Positions 8,480-17,619 are shown, counted from the first letter of the stretch. The stretch is 64,000 bases of DNA from Planctomycetaceae bacterium (GCA_021732845.1 JAKFUF010000147.1:33711-97710), one strand, 5' to 3'. The notes: generated by a model not told the origin, from the letters alone. Translations and numbers: made by a program.

Positions 8480-9973
8480 TCACAGCGACGCCAGCGCCTC
8501 CCGGGCACGAGTCAACAGCGACGAATCCTGGTCGCCAGTCCCCTTCAGGTAGTAGACCGATGCCGCCAGCAGTTGCGGGCGAACCTGCGGGCTCGCGTGG
8601 CTCAAATCCTCCATCGCCGACGCCGCGAACTTGTAGTCGTGCGCGTCGGTCCCCTTGGTGAGAATCAGGTGTCGGGCGGTGTCGAAGAACGCGGCAGGAC
8701 TGCCGCCACCCTGGGCGAATTTCAGGGCCTGGGCCGACGCCTGAGCCCGATTGTCCTTCAGCCCAGCGAAAATCGCGTCGATGTCCGGTACCATCTCCGC
8801 CGGAACAAGTTCGTCGATGTGCGGCTTGTCCGGCAGGCCGTCCCGCGAACGGGCTCCTTCACGAAACATCGTGACCCACGACGCGGCCTGCAGCAGCGAC
8901 AACAGGCGTGTCGAATCCTGCCCGCTCTGCCGGAAAGCATAAAACAGCGAATTGCAGGCGGTGGTGGCATGCAGGGTGACGATGGCGGTTTTGCGCATCA
9001 ACAGCTCGCTGCCGGCCAGCAGGATCGCGTCCCACAGAGAACTCGCCGCGACCCCCTTGTTGAGCAGTTCCACCACAGCCGTGGCCGCACCCTTTGTGTC
9101 GGCTTCGCGCAGAGTCTGCAACAGCGAGGTCGTGGCGGCGGGATCTGGCTTGCCCAGCGCCCAGTCGGGACGTATCTGGCCCAGCAACGCCTGGTTCTGC
9201 TCCATCGGCGTGGCGGTCGCGCTTTTGCCGCCATTGAGCAACCCGTAAACCAGCGAACGCAGCACCGGCTCGGCATGCTCCCAGCCAATCACCTCCAGCG
9301 TGCGGAAGGCGTGGGCGGTAAAGATCGCCTTGTGGCCGATGTTCTGCTGGTCGCGGATGCCAGAGGTCCACAGCAGTTCCATCACCTCGGCGGCCCCGGC
9401 TGACCGGCACAGTCCGGCGACCGCGACATCCGCCGCTTCGTCGTCCCAGGCGTTCATGGCCTCGATGAACCGCTGGCGCGACTGAGACGGAGACGGAACC
9501 ATCGCCTCCTTCACCGGAGCCAGCGACCAATCGCCCTCGCGGACATCCTGTGCCTGCGAATTCTTAAAGTTGTCGAGAGCCCAGAACATGGGCAGCAGCC
9601 GGTCGGACTGCGACGCATCGAGCGACAACTGATGGGCGGCGCTCATGGCCAGCACGGCATGGAACTTAAATCCCACCGGCCGGGGCTTGATGTTCCGGAT
9701 CCCCGCCAGGAACACGCCGCCCAGAAGTTGCCGGTACGGCAGCCCCTTCTTGAGCCGTTCCACCGCCTCTGCCAGGCACCGCTCGCGCGGCGTGCGCTCA
9801 ATCCACCGCACAACCTCTTCCATCTGTGGCGTGAACTGCACGATGTCGGGAGTCACCTGCACCTCGTCCGCACGGGCGGGCACCAGGGCCTGCAGTGCCT
9901 GCCAAGCCGTGGCTCCGGCAAGCACACTGCCTCCAACATCCTTAAAGAAATGACGGCGGTCGATGGCGGACAT
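8480..9973 (-). CDS. Tat-exported helical protein of unknown function
   Basis: 497 residues beginning MSAIDRRHFFKDVGGSVLAG, a twin-arginine signal with the hydrophobic segment before A-R-A-D. The mature part is almost all helix with few cysteines; it carries many alanine- and leucine-rich pairs of helices such as AHAFRTLEVIGWEHAEPVL and ASSLWDAILLAGSELLMRK, suggesting a helical-repeat solenoid. H-A-V-L-A-M-S-A-A-H-Q near residue 108 could bind metal but this is a guess. ATG 9973 has GAGGAG 6 bases upstream, better than the more distal codon at 9994. I do not recognise a named family; similar Tat proteins of unknown function occur in planctomycetes. Confidence 0.75.
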   Translation of the reverse strand: MSAIDRRHFFKDVGGSVLAGATAWQALQALVPARADEVQVTPDIVQFTPQMEEVVRWIERTPRERCLAEAVERLKKGLPYRQLLGGVFLAGIRNIKPRPVGFKFHAVLAMSAAHQLSLDASQSDRLLPMFWALDNFKNSQAQDVREGDWSLAPVKEAMVPSPSQSRQRFIEAMNAWDDEAADVAVAGLCRSAGAAEVMELLWTSGIRDQQNIGHKAIFTAHAFRTLEVIGWEHAEPVLRSLVYGLLNGGKSATATPMEQNQALLGQIRPDWALGKPDPAATTSLLQTLREADTKGAATAVVELLNKGVAASSLWDAILLAGSELLMRKTAIVTLHATTACNSLFYAFRQSGQDSTRLLSLLQAASWVTMFREGARSRDGLPDKPHIDELVPAEMVPDIDAIFAGLKDNRAQASAQALKFAQGGGSPAAFFDTARHLILTKGTDAHDYKFAASAMEDLSHASPQVRPQLLAASVYYLKGTGDQDSSLLTRAREALASL

Positions 9974-10340
9974 GGGGATCTCCTCACACGACACAAGCGG
10001 AAGACAGTGGTTCCATCATATCATCCTCTGCCGGGAACCTCCCGCTTTGGATGGCATCGGACATCGGATGGCAAGCCACAGGTCCGCGGAGCTGATACCC
10101 AACAACCTTGATTCACGCAAAGTTCACGGCAATTTGGTAACGTATGCCATCGCGGACAGGGAGGTTTCGGTGAAGCCACGGCGGGAATGCCAACCTGTGC
10201 GGAACTGCTGATTTAACGAACCGAGCCTCGACGCAACCCGAATCCACCACCGAGTCATCAAGTCTGGCTGAAGCAAATCGAGCACAGAGAAGCTCCGGTT
10301 CTACGACAGCCGCTCCGTAAAAACTCTGGGCAGTCCATAC
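9974..10340. other. intergenic, no gene seen
   Basis: About 365 bases between the divergently placed Tat protein and peroxiredoxin genes. It must hold both promoters, but no convincing -35/-10 pair, hairpin or named repeat was recognised. Confidence 0.4.
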
Positions 10341-10952
10341 TTGTCCCCTCAATCCACAGAATTGGCCGTCAACCAGCGCCGCGGTTGGTGGCGGGCAGCG
10401 ATTCGTTCCCGAACGCTCTTGATCGTGTGGCTGCCGCTGCTGCTGGCCACCTGGCTGGCATACATTTATTACCAGGAAAGCAACATGGCTCTGAAGGTGG
10501 GTGACCGAGCCCCCGATTTTTCTGCGACCACCCAGGACGGGACCACCGTTCGGTTGGCCGATTTCGTGGGCAAACGCGGCCTGGTCCTGTTCTTTTATCC
10601 CAAGGACGGGACATCCATTTGCACCGCCGAGGCCTGCGCCTTTCGCGATTCGTATGAACAGTTCGCCGACGCGGGAGCGGAGGTCATCGGCGTCAGCAGC
10701 GACAACGAAGCGCAGCACCGCTCCTTTGCCGAGGAGCATCGCTTATCGTTCCCACTGATCAGTGACACGGACGGTGCCCTCCGCAAGACGTTTGCCGTCC
10801 CCAAGACCCTGGGTTTGTTCCCCGGTCGTGTGACCTATGTCATCGACAAGGAAGGAATCATCCGGCAGGTGTACTCGGCGCAGCTCGCCTCGGATGAGCA
10901 TGTCCGCCAGGCGCTCGCGGCACTCGGAGTCGAAAGGCAGCCAAAGAAGTAG
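10341..10952 (+). CDS. peroxiredoxin, PrxQ/Bcp type
   Basis: Thiol peroxidase that reduces hydrogen peroxide and organic peroxides. The domain begins MALKVGDRAPDFSATT and has the active site TSICTAEACAFRD: the peroxidatic Cys and the resolving Cys five residues later, as in PrxQ/Bcp, plus FFYPKD and GRVTYVIDKEG. As drawn from TTG 10341 (203 residues) there is an N-terminal basic segment and a membrane helix (TLLIVWLPLLLATWLAYIYY), which would anchor it facing the periplasm. A cytosolic form could start at ATG 10485, which has AGGAAAG just upstream. The extension keeps GC-rich third codon positions, so it may truly be translated. Confidence 0.88.
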   Translation: MSPQSTELAVNQRRGWWRAAIRSRTLLIVWLPLLLATWLAYIYYQESNMALKVGDRAPDFSATTQDGTTVRLADFVGKRGLVLFFYPKDGTSICTAEACAFRDSYEQFADAGAEVIGVSSDNEAQHRSFAEEHRLSFPLISDTDGALRKTFAVPKTLGLFPGRVTYVIDKEGIIRQVYSAQLASDEHVRQALAALGVERQPKK

Positions 10953-11096
10953 GGTTCACCCCACCCGCAAGACCCGGCACCACCACTTCCTGCCACGTCG
11001 ATTTCTCCTGTTTCTGCTTGGAATCTCAGTGTTTCTTGCGGTATGGTGATGCTCTCATCAACCCAGAAGTTCTCCGGGGCTCAGCGGACTTTTGAC

Positions 11097-11765
11097 ATGC
11101 GCCTGAATCAAAAGCGTGCCTTCCTGTGTGTATTGTTCGGCTTGGTGTGTTTGACGGGGTCTGGAATCCATGCCCAGCCCGGCGCATTTCCAGGGGCCGC
11201 GCCCGGAATCCCAGCAGGGATGCCTGGCAACATGCCGGGTTTGCCAGGCGGAATCCCCGGAGCGATGCCAGGGATGCCGGGAGCGGCACCAGGAATGCCT
11301 GGTGCGATGCCCGGGATGCCTGGCGACATGCCGGGGATGCCCGGAGGCATGCCCAGCATGCCACGGATGGGAATTCCCGAGCGGATCTGGAGCTGCCAGG
11401 GATGTGGCAAAGAGGTCGGGCGTGGCTTGACCACGCCTTCGGTGGCGAACTGCCCCCACTGCGGCGTGCGGTTCAACAACACCGTCGAAGGGATGATGGC
11501 CAATTCCAACGACCGGATGGACGACCTGCTCAACCGGTCGCGGACTTCCACCCCTTCCTACTCCGGCAATTCGAGCAGCAGTGCAGTGGCGGGCAGGATT
11601 GTAGGTTTGGTGATCTTGCTGGTTGGTGCCTTGTTCGTGCTGGCCGTAGTCGTGGGCGCAGTGGTGCTGTTTGTGTATGTGATCAAAGCGGCCACGGCTC
11701 CGCCGAAAAAGTCAAAGAAGACTCGGCGTCGCCCGTCGTCCGGATGGGAGAAGGATGAGGAATAG
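11097..11765 (+). CDS. collagen-like zinc-ribbon membrane protein
   Basis: 222 residues in four parts: signal peptide (residues 1-26, ending G-I-H-A); a collagen-like tract of about 60 residues built of G-x-P/P-G-M triplets (PGAMPGMPG units); a zinc ribbon with CQGC and CPHC pairs about 20 residues apart; and a C-terminal membrane helix followed by a basic tail (KKSKKTRRR). It looks like an envelope protein whose repeat projects from the membrane. ATG 11097 is chosen because it opens the signal peptide; the frame extends 18 codons further up. The tract is a likely site of length variation. No named family recognised. Confidence 0.75.
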   Translation: MRLNQKRAFLCVLFGLVCLTGSGIHAQPGAFPGAAPGIPAGMPGNMPGLPGGIPGAMPGMPGAAPGMPGAMPGMPGDMPGMPGGMPSMPRMGIPERIWSCQGCGKEVGRGLTTPSVANCPHCGVRFNNTVEGMMANSNDRMDDLLNRSRTSTPSYSGNSSSSAVAGRIVGLVILLVGALFVLAVVVGAVVLFVYVIKAATAPPKKSKKTRRRPSSGWEKDEE

Positions 11766-12224
11766 CCAGAAGACTGTTCGATGAGCCAGATCGTGTTGCT
11801 CCACAAGCGGATTACGGCTGAGTCTCAAATCTCGGATCTGAGGTCTCCGACGAAAGTCGGGCGTCTTAGTTTCATGGAATTTCAGATTTCAAATTTCACA
11901 GTAAAATGCCTTTTGGCGACATTCGATTTGCAGGATGAGAGTTGCGTCACGCACTCTGGTATTGCAGACAGTTTGACACTGCTCTCCACACTGTGAAATT
12001 CGAAATTTGAGATTTGAAATTCACTTTTGTTGGAGACCTCAGATTTGAGATTCCACTTTTGTCGGACACGTCAACTTTGAGATCAGAGACCATCGTCGCT
12101 TGCCGACCGGACGCTTCAGCCGTCCTGCTTGTGGATCGCAGTTCACGAACCTAAGATCTGGAACTTGCGAACTCCGCGGTCGGAGTTGCGCGGCTCAGAC
12201 GACTTGCAGAAGTGGTGCCAAGGC
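11766..12224. other. intergenic with AT-rich repeats
   Basis: No gene seen. Short runs such as TCTCAAATCTCGGATCTGAG and a 3' mirror of them (GAGACCTCAGATTTGAGATT near 12031-12050) surround the inverted-repeat element described separately. Confidence 0.5.
11878..12021. mobile_element. AT-rich inverted-repeat element
   Basis: Left arm 11878-11901 (AATTTCAGATTTCAAATTTC then ACAG) is mirrored by the right arm 11991-12021 (CTGTGAAATTCGAAATTTGA then GATTTGAAATT). The roughly 90-base centre has no gene. The arms are of the same type as those at 7371-7392 and about 7663-7684, pointing to a small non-autonomous mobile element. Confidence 0.55.
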
Positions 12225-12731
12225 ATGCGGTTCACGCTCATCGACAAAATTACAGAAATTCAACCGGGCAAGTCGTTGACCGGTTTGAAGAATCTGTCGT
12301 TGGCCGAGGAGTATCTGGCGGATCATTTTCCCGGGTTTCCCGTCCTTCCCGGCGTCCTGATGATCGAGGCCCTCGTGCAGGCGGGCGCGTGGCTCATGCG
12401 GGAGCAGCACAATTTCGCCTACAGCGCCATCCTGCTGAAGCAGGCGCGGGGCGTGAAGTTTTCCAATTTTGTCTCACCCGGCAACACGTTGATTGTCAAA
12501 GTCGAAGTGAAATCCTGGTCGGGAAACCAATGCACGTTCCAAGGGACGGGCACCGTGAATGGCGGAAACGCCGTGACCGCCAAGATCACATTGGAGCAGT
12601 TCAACCTGCGCGACAAGGACCCGGCACTGCAGTCGTCAGATGAATACCGGATTCGCAAGGCGCGGGAACTCTTTGGGGAAGTCTGGAAACCACCGGCGAC
12701 GGAAACGGGAGTGTTGGAAGCCACGTCTTAA
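12225..12731 (+). CDS. fabZ: 3-hydroxyacyl-ACP dehydratase, FabZ-like
   Basis: 168-residue hot-dog fold dehydratase that removes water from 3-hydroxyacyl-ACP in the fatty acid elongation cycle. The catalytic pair is His34 and Glu48 in DHFPGFPVLPGVLMIEALVQ. The C-terminal 30 residues go beyond the usual FabZ. ATG 12225 is used because upstream codons run into repeat sequence. It is the first gene of a five-gene cluster with fabG, an acyl carrier protein, a second dehydratase and a ketosynthase. Two dehydratases in one small cluster imply different substrates or partner roles. Confidence 0.9.
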   Translation: MRFTLIDKITEIQPGKSLTGLKNLSLAEEYLADHFPGFPVLPGVLMIEALVQAGAWLMREQHNFAYSAILLKQARGVKFSNFVSPGNTLIVKVEVKSWSGNQCTFQGTGTVNGGNAVTAKITLEQFNLRDKDPALQSSDEYRIRKARELFGEVWKPPATETGVLEATS

Positions 12732-12876
12732 GACTCTCTTGCCAGAACCATCAGGCCCAATTTCAAATCGGCTGGTTCTGATTCGTATTCAAAAGTCGTT
12801 CGTCAATCACCGCTTACGCTGAGACAGCGTCATTGAAACAACCTCGGGTTGGTTCGATGGTGCTTCAGGAGTCATT

Positions 12877-13629
12877 ATGAAGTTTGAAGGCAGAACCGCC
12901 CTGGTCACTGGCGGCAGCCGCGGCATCGGTCGGGGCATCGTCCAAGCACTGGCCGCCCAGGGTGCCAAGGTGGCGTTCGTCTATCAGTCGAATTCACAGG
13001 CAGCGGAAGCACTTGTGGCTGAACTCACGCAGGCGGGCCACACCGTTGTGGCCCATCAGGTGGATGTGCGCAACAAGGAAGCGGTGGATGCTGTCGTGAA
13101 GACGGTCACCGAGGCGTGGGGTAAGCTGGATGTTCTAGTGAACAATGCCGGCGTGATCCGCGATGCCCTGCTGGCGACGATGACGCCAGAGCAGTGGCGA
13201 GATGTGATCGACACAAATCTCACCAGTGTCTACAATTTCTGCCAAGCCGTCACGCGCCCCATGATGTCTGCCCGCTACGGGCGAATCATCAACATGTCCA
13301 GCGTGGCAGGTGAGTTCGGGAACAAAGGCCAGGCGAACTATGCCGCCAGCAAGGGAGGAATCAACGGATTCACCCGCTGTCTGGCGACGGAACTGGCGAG
13401 CCGTGGGATCACTGTCAACGCGGTGGCTCCTGGCTTTATCGAAACAGACATGACCGAAGCCGTGCGAAACGTGGCCGAGGCCGAAATCAAGAAGAACATC
13501 CCCGCCAAGCGGCTGGGAAAGCCGGAAGACATCGCCAATGCCGTGCTGTTTCTGGCCAGCCAAGAGTCGTCTTACATCACTGGACAAGTGTTGTCCGTCG
13601 ATGGCGGACTGACCCTGGGTGGATTCTAG
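12877..13629 (+). CDS. fabG: 3-oxoacyl-ACP reductase
   Basis: NADPH-dependent short-chain dehydrogenase that reduces 3-oxoacyl-ACP. It has 250 residues, standard length. The nucleotide site TGGSRGIGRG lies at residues 11-20, the NNAG motif near 90, and the catalytic Ser142, Tyr155 and Lys159 in SSVAGEFGNKGQANYAASK. The C-terminus has GQVLSVDGGLTLGGF, the usual FabG ending. ATG 12877 is preceded by AGGAG at 12867-12871. It sits between the dehydratase and the carrier protein, so it most likely serves this cluster, not general synthesis, though the sequence alone cannot exclude the latter. Confidence 0.93.
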   Translation: MKFEGRTALVTGGSRGIGRGIVQALAAQGAKVAFVYQSNSQAAEALVAELTQAGHTVVAHQVDVRNKEAVDAVVKTVTEAWGKLDVLVNNAGVIRDALLATMTPEQWRDVIDTNLTSVYNFCQAVTRPMMSARYGRIINMSSVAGEFGNKGQANYAASKGGINGFTRCLATELASRGITVNAVAPGFIETDMTEAVRNVAEAEIKKNIPAKRLGKPEDIANAVLFLASQESSYITGQVLSVDGGLTLGGF

Positions 13630-13840
13630 TTCAGCGGAGTTTGAAGTTCGTTTCTGACGATAAGAACAACTGGAAGAATTTTGGCAGCCCTAAAATCTGC
13701 TGAATTCTTCAAGGTCAGCCGTAAAATTCGTTCAGTCGCCGTCCACCTCGCCTGGCCGGCGGTCGAAGTTCCGAGACAGCCTGGGGCGAGGCCGCCGCAG
13801 TCGGGGCGCAAGAGCCTGCGGGATTCGAGGAGTGAGTCTG

Positions 13841-14227
13841 ATGTCCAACGACGAGATTTTTGAGAAGGTTCGCAAGACGCTCATTGATGCCCTGAGCGTC
13901 GACGATGACGAGGTCACGCCGGAAGCCACGCTGATCGGCGACCTCGGTGCTGAATCGATCGACTTCCTCGACATCAGCTTCCGGCTCGAAAAAGAATTCG
14001 CCATCAAGATCCCGCGGGGCGAGCTGTTCCCGGACAACATGTCCCTGGCCGACAAGTCGCTGGTGAAGGACGGCCTGGTGACGCCCGAAGGGATCACGGA
14101 ACTGCGGACCCGCCTGCCTCATGCCAATGTCGACAAGTTCGCCGCCGACCCCAAGATGGAACACATCTCGGAACTGTTCACGGTCCAGATGATTGTCAAC
14201 TTCATGGCCCACAAGCTGAACGGCTGA
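13841..14227 (+). CDS. acyl carrier protein, extended
   Basis: Carries the growing acyl chain on a phosphopantetheine arm. The attachment site is Ser39 in DLGAESIDFLD. The protein has 128 residues against about 80 in housekeeping AcpP; the excess is between helix II and III (PRGELFPDNMSLADKS and following) and at the C-terminus (QMIVNFMAHKLNG), giving an unusual helical tail. ATG 13841 has GAGGAG at 13827-13832; an in-frame GTG at 13832 overlaps that site and is rejected. The stop is only 6 bases before the next dehydratase gene, suggesting coupled translation. Confidence 0.93.
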   Translation: MSNDEIFEKVRKTLIDALSVDDDEVTPEATLIGDLGAESIDFLDISFRLEKEFAIKIPRGELFPDNMSLADKSLVKDGLVTPEGITELRTRLPHANVDKFAADPKMEHISELFTVQMIVNFMAHKLNG

Positions 14228-14233
14228 GACCTG

Positions 14234-14722
14234 ATGCGCTGGATCTGGATTGACCGCTTCGTCGAGTTTCAAAGTGGTTCGCACGCCCGCGCGATCAAGA
14301 ATGTCACGCTGGCGGAAGAACACCTGCACGATCACTTCCCGGGCTTCCCAGTGATGCCCGCTTCGCTCATCACCGAGGGGTTGGCCCAGACTGGCGGCCT
14401 GCTCCTCGGCGAGAAGAACGAATTCAAGTATGTGGTGATCCTGGCGAAGATCCCAAAGATGGAATTCCACAGTTGGGCCAGCCCGGGAGACACCCTGACC
14501 TACTCCGCCAAACTGCTGGATTCCAGCGAGCAGGGTGGGATGGTCGAGTGCACCGCGCATGTCGGCGAGCGCCTGGTGGCTGAAGGAGAAATCATGTTTG
14601 CCCACCTCGCGCAGGAGGAGGGGCGGACGGTGGACCAGAAGAATTTCGTGTTCACGATGCGGCTCTTGGGCGTCTTTGATGTCGGGCGTGCGGGCACGGG
14701 TGCGTCGACACCCCCAGCCTGA
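14234..14722 (+). CDS. second FabZ/FabA-like dehydratase
   Basis: 162-residue hot-dog protein with the same catalytic positions as the first dehydratase: His34 and Glu48 in DHFPGFPVMPASLITEGLAQ. The usual M-P-G after the histidine loop reads M-P-A-S, a change at the base of the acyl tunnel that could alter chain-length or double-bond preference. The 3' end (RLLGVFDVGRAGTGAST) is non-conserved. ATG 14234 follows the carrier protein stop by 6 bases. It may be a dehydratase/isomerase or an accessory subunit of the other dehydratase; sequence alone cannot say. Confidence 0.88.
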   Translation: MRWIWIDRFVEFQSGSHARAIKNVTLAEEHLHDHFPGFPVMPASLITEGLAQTGGLLLGEKNEFKYVVILAKIPKMEFHSWASPGDTLTYSAKLLDSSEQGGMVECTAHVGERLVAEGEIMFAHLAQEEGRTVDQKNFVFTMRLLGVFDVGRAGTGASTPPA

Positions 14723-14885
14723 GTAAGATTGGCATCGCTACTTCGTTATGATGACACAGCCTTGAGCGACGACTTTGCCAGTGGCAATACAGCATTCAAG
14801 GAACTGGTCATTGGTCATCCGTCATGAACGGGCAGTTTGGAATTTAAGATGCGACTGCCCGCGTGGCGTATGAGGAGGAATCAAA

Positions 14886-16172
14886 GTGCATAGGCGACGA
14901 GTGGTCGTGACGGGAATCGGAGCCATTACTCCGGTGGGCAACACAGTCGATGCGATGTGGAAGACGCTGCGCGAGGGTGGCTCGGGCATCGGTCACATCT
15001 CCCACTTTGACGCCTCCAACTTCCCCACGCGAATCGCCGCCGAAGTGAAGGGGTTCGATCTCGCCCGCTACGTCGATCATCCGGAACGCTTCAAGTTTGC
15101 CGGCCGGAACATTCACTTCGCCATCGGTGCCGCCGTTGATGCCGTGAAAGACTCGGGGATCTTCGACACCGAACTCGATCCCGCGCAGTTTGGCGTGTAT
15201 CTGGGGGCTGGTGAAGGGCAGCAGGACTTCATGCTGTTCATGAAACTGATCGCCGAAGCCCGTCGTGATGGTCAGGTGGATCTCGAGAAGTTTACAGAAG
15301 CCGGACTGAAGGAACTCAATCCGCAGGCCGAATTGGAGCAGGAGCCGAACATGCCGGCTGGGCACTTGGCGAGCCTGTTCAATGCCCAGGGGCCAAACCT
15401 CAACTGTTTGACGGCGTGCGCCGCATCGAGTCAGGCGATCGGCGAAGCCACGGAGATCATTCGCCGGGGCGATGCGGATGTGATGCTGTCGGGCGGTGCC
15501 CACAGCATGATCCATCCGTTTGGCGTAACCGGCTTCAACCTGCTGACCGCCCTTTCCACCCACAACGACGACCCCAAGGGAGCCTCACGCCCCTTTGACA
15601 AAGACCGCGACGGCTTCGTCTTGGGCGAAGGGGCTGGGATGCTGATTCTGGAAGATCTGGACCGCGCCCTGGCGCGGAACGCCAAGATTTACGGGGAGAT
15701 CGTCGGGTACGGGTCAACGGCTGATGCGTTCCGGATCACGGACACCCATCCAGAAGGCCGCGGAGCAGTGGCCTGCATCAAGATGGCCCTGCGGGATGCC
15801 GGGCTGAACACCGACAGTATCGACTACATCAATGCCCACGGCACCAGTACCTCGGTGAATGACCGCGTGGAGACTCTGGCGATTAAGCAGGCGCTGGGCA
15901 ACGATGCCTTCTCCACGCCAGTTTCTAGCATCAAAAGCATGATGGGCCACCTGATTGCCGCAGCCGGCAGCGTGGAAGCCATCACCTGCCTGCTGTCGAT
16001 GCGGGACGACGTGCTGCCGCCCACGATGAACTACTCCACACCCGACCCTGAATGCGACTTGGAATACGTCCCCAACGCCTCCCGTGAGGCACCGGTTCGC
16101 GTCACTTTGTCCAACAGTTTTGGATTTGGCGGCCAGAACATTTCGCTGATTTTCTCGGAGTACAAGAAGTAA
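14886..16172 (+). CDS. fabF: beta-ketoacyl-ACP synthase II-like
   Basis: 428-residue condensing enzyme with the Cys-His-His triad: Cys178 in TACAASS, His318 in NAHGTST and His355 in MGHLIAAAG, so a decarboxylating elongation synthase is expected. GFGGQNISLIF closes the protein as in FabF. Residues about 95-155 (QQDFMLFMKLIAEARRDG to EQEPNMPAGHLAS) form a longer cap than in typical FabF, shared with ketosynthases of specialised acyl clusters. The start is GTG 14886, set by GAGGAGG at 14872-14878. It closes the five-gene cluster; no enoyl reductase, malonyl transferase or FabH is present. Confidence 0.92.
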   Translation: MHRRRVVVTGIGAITPVGNTVDAMWKTLREGGSGIGHISHFDASNFPTRIAAEVKGFDLARYVDHPERFKFAGRNIHFAIGAAVDAVKDSGIFDTELDPAQFGVYLGAGEGQQDFMLFMKLIAEARRDGQVDLEKFTEAGLKELNPQAELEQEPNMPAGHLASLFNAQGPNLNCLTACAASSQAIGEATEIIRRGDADVMLSGGAHSMIHPFGVTGFNLLTALSTHNDDPKGASRPFDKDRDGFVLGEGAGMLILEDLDRALARNAKIYGEIVGYGSTADAFRITDTHPEGRGAVACIKMALRDAGLNTDSIDYINAHGTSTSVNDRVETLAIKQALGNDAFSTPVSSIKSMMGHLIAAAGSVEAITCLLSMRDDVLPPTMNYSTPDPECDLEYVPNASREAPVRVTLSNSFGFGGQNISLIFSEYKK

Positions 16173-16321
16173 GCCACTGCGGTTCACCGCGCGGATGACA
16201 GCCAAACTTGACTGTCAATGTGGCAAGGAATTGCCAACGGCACGCGATGTGCTAGCTTTACAGGATCCGGTAATCCTGCTGTCAGGATGACATATTGCGG
16301 CACCGAACCACAGAAAGAGAT

Positions 16322-16747
16322 GTGGTGATCGCCAAACCTGAGACGCGCTACGAACTGCTGATTGTTGACGACGATTCACGCTTCCGCGAGACGCTGCGGC
16401 TCGTGTTTGAGCCCCATTTCGAACTGGTCGAAGCGGAATGCGGTGAAGAGGCGATCGAAATCGTCCAGCAGCACCCCGTCAGCCTGATCCTGCTGGACAT
16501 GCACATGGCTGTTCTCACGGGGTTGGAAACGCTGCGCATTGTGCGGTCAATCTTCGCCCGCTTGCCGTGCATTCTCATTACAGCCGATGCGACCGATGAA
16601 TTGCGCCGCGATGCGGCTGAGGCCCAGGCATTTTCGGTTCTGCGCAAGCCCGTGGCCCGCCGCGAATTGATTGGGACCGTAGCCACCGCTTTCGAGCAGG
16701 TTTACGCGGACGCCCAGGTGAGCGGTCGGTTGCGCGGCGTTTCTTGA
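16322..16747 (+). CDS. response regulator, receiver domain only
   Basis: 141 residues forming a single receiver domain with no output domain. Acid pocket VDDD at residues 15-18, phosphoacceptor Asp59 in LILLDMHM, the conserved Thr in LITAD, and Lys in VLRKPV are all present. It probably passes phosphate to, or competes with, another protein rather than binding DNA. No histidine kinase is adjacent. GTG 16322 (or GTG 16325) follows a purine-rich AGAAAGAGA; an upstream in-frame TTG at 16295 gives a less natural N-terminus. Confidence 0.88.
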   Translation: MVIAKPETRYELLIVDDDSRFRETLRLVFEPHFELVEAECGEEAIEIVQQHPVSLILLDMHMAVLTGLETLRIVRSIFARLPCILITADATDELRRDAAEAQAFSVLRKPVARRELIGTVATAFEQVYADAQVSGRLRGVS

Positions 16748-16951
16748 CTCCCGTCCGTAAAGCGGGAAGAATGGACACAGAACGCGGTTCTTCGCACAAT
16801 GTGCGTCACGGCGGTCTTGTTTGCGCGTGCATTGCAGTTTCATGGGTCTTGCCGGCCGGTCCACCGACCACGCATTGGCCAGCATGTGAAGTCTGCCGTT
16901 TTGTGGTCTCGATGCGGAATTGGCGGATCCTCTGCTGGCTGGGTTGTCGCT

Positions 16952-17617
16952 ATGGCCTTTGTGACGCTGCAAGTTGTAGACGGCTTTGAAAAAGGCCAGG
17001 TTTATGCGGACATGTGTACGCCCATCACAATTGGCCGTGAAGAAGACAACACGATTCAGTTGAATGATGAGCGTGTCAGCCGGTTTCACGCCAAGATTCA
17101 GGAGGATGGCGGGCGGTTCATCCTCACCGACTTGGACAGCACCAATGGCACCCGCGTGAACGGCCACCCGATCCAAATGCGGATCATGCAGATTGGCGAC
17201 CAGGTCGGGTTGGGACGGTCCGTGCTGCTGTTTGGCAGCCCCGCCCAGATCGCGGAACGCGGCCGCCAGTTGACCCCCAAGTCCGCGGTCATGGCTCCTG
17301 AAAACCAGACCATTTCCCACGCCAGCGACCTGCTGGAATCCAACGGGATTCATGGGGAAGACCGCGTCGAACCGCTGTTCCCCGACGGCCCTCCCGAACT
17401 GCCGGACGAACTCCGCCCCGTGCAGCGGGCGCAGGTCTCGGACCTGCTGGCGTATGTGCATGAGCAACTGGCGACGATCGTCGAGGCGGGCCGGGAGAAT
17501 CTGACCAGCAAAACGCCAGAAATGCGAGCGGATTGGGCCACCTGGCAGCGGCTGCTCAAGTTGGAAATGGATCTGGCGTCTTACCTCCGACGGATGTCGA
17601 ATCCCGGCGACCAGTAA
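16952..17617 (+). CDS. FHA domain protein
   Basis: 221 residues. Residues 6-100 are a forkhead-associated phosphothreonine-binding domain: ITIGREEDNTIQLNDERVSRFHAKI followed by DLDSTNGTRVNG, with the canonical G-R-E, S-R-x-H and N-G-T positions. Residues 115-221 have no recognised domain and end in a helical region (LLAYVHEQLATIVEAG and following). ATG 16952 begins just before the first strand; the longer frame upstream looks out of register. It stops 3 bases before the next gene, so the two are probably coupled. No Ser/Thr kinase is in the window. Confidence 0.9.
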   Translation: MAFVTLQVVDGFEKGQVYADMCTPITIGREEDNTIQLNDERVSRFHAKIQEDGGRFILTDLDSTNGTRVNGHPIQMRIMQIGDQVGLGRSVLLFGSPAQIAERGRQLTPKSAVMAPENQTISHASDLLESNGIHGEDRVEPLFPDGPPELPDELRPVQRAQVSDLLAYVHEQLATIVEAGRENLTSKTPEMRADWATWQRLLKLEMDLASYLRRMSNPGDQ

Positions 17618-17619
17618 GC

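Noticed and set aside
8423..9403. Plus-strand frame opposite the Tat protein
   Set aside because: Begins inside an inverted-repeat arm and has no coherent domain.
11108..11551. Antisense frame over the collagen-like tract
   Set aside because: Gives its own glycine-proline repeat only because the DNA repeat is read backwards.
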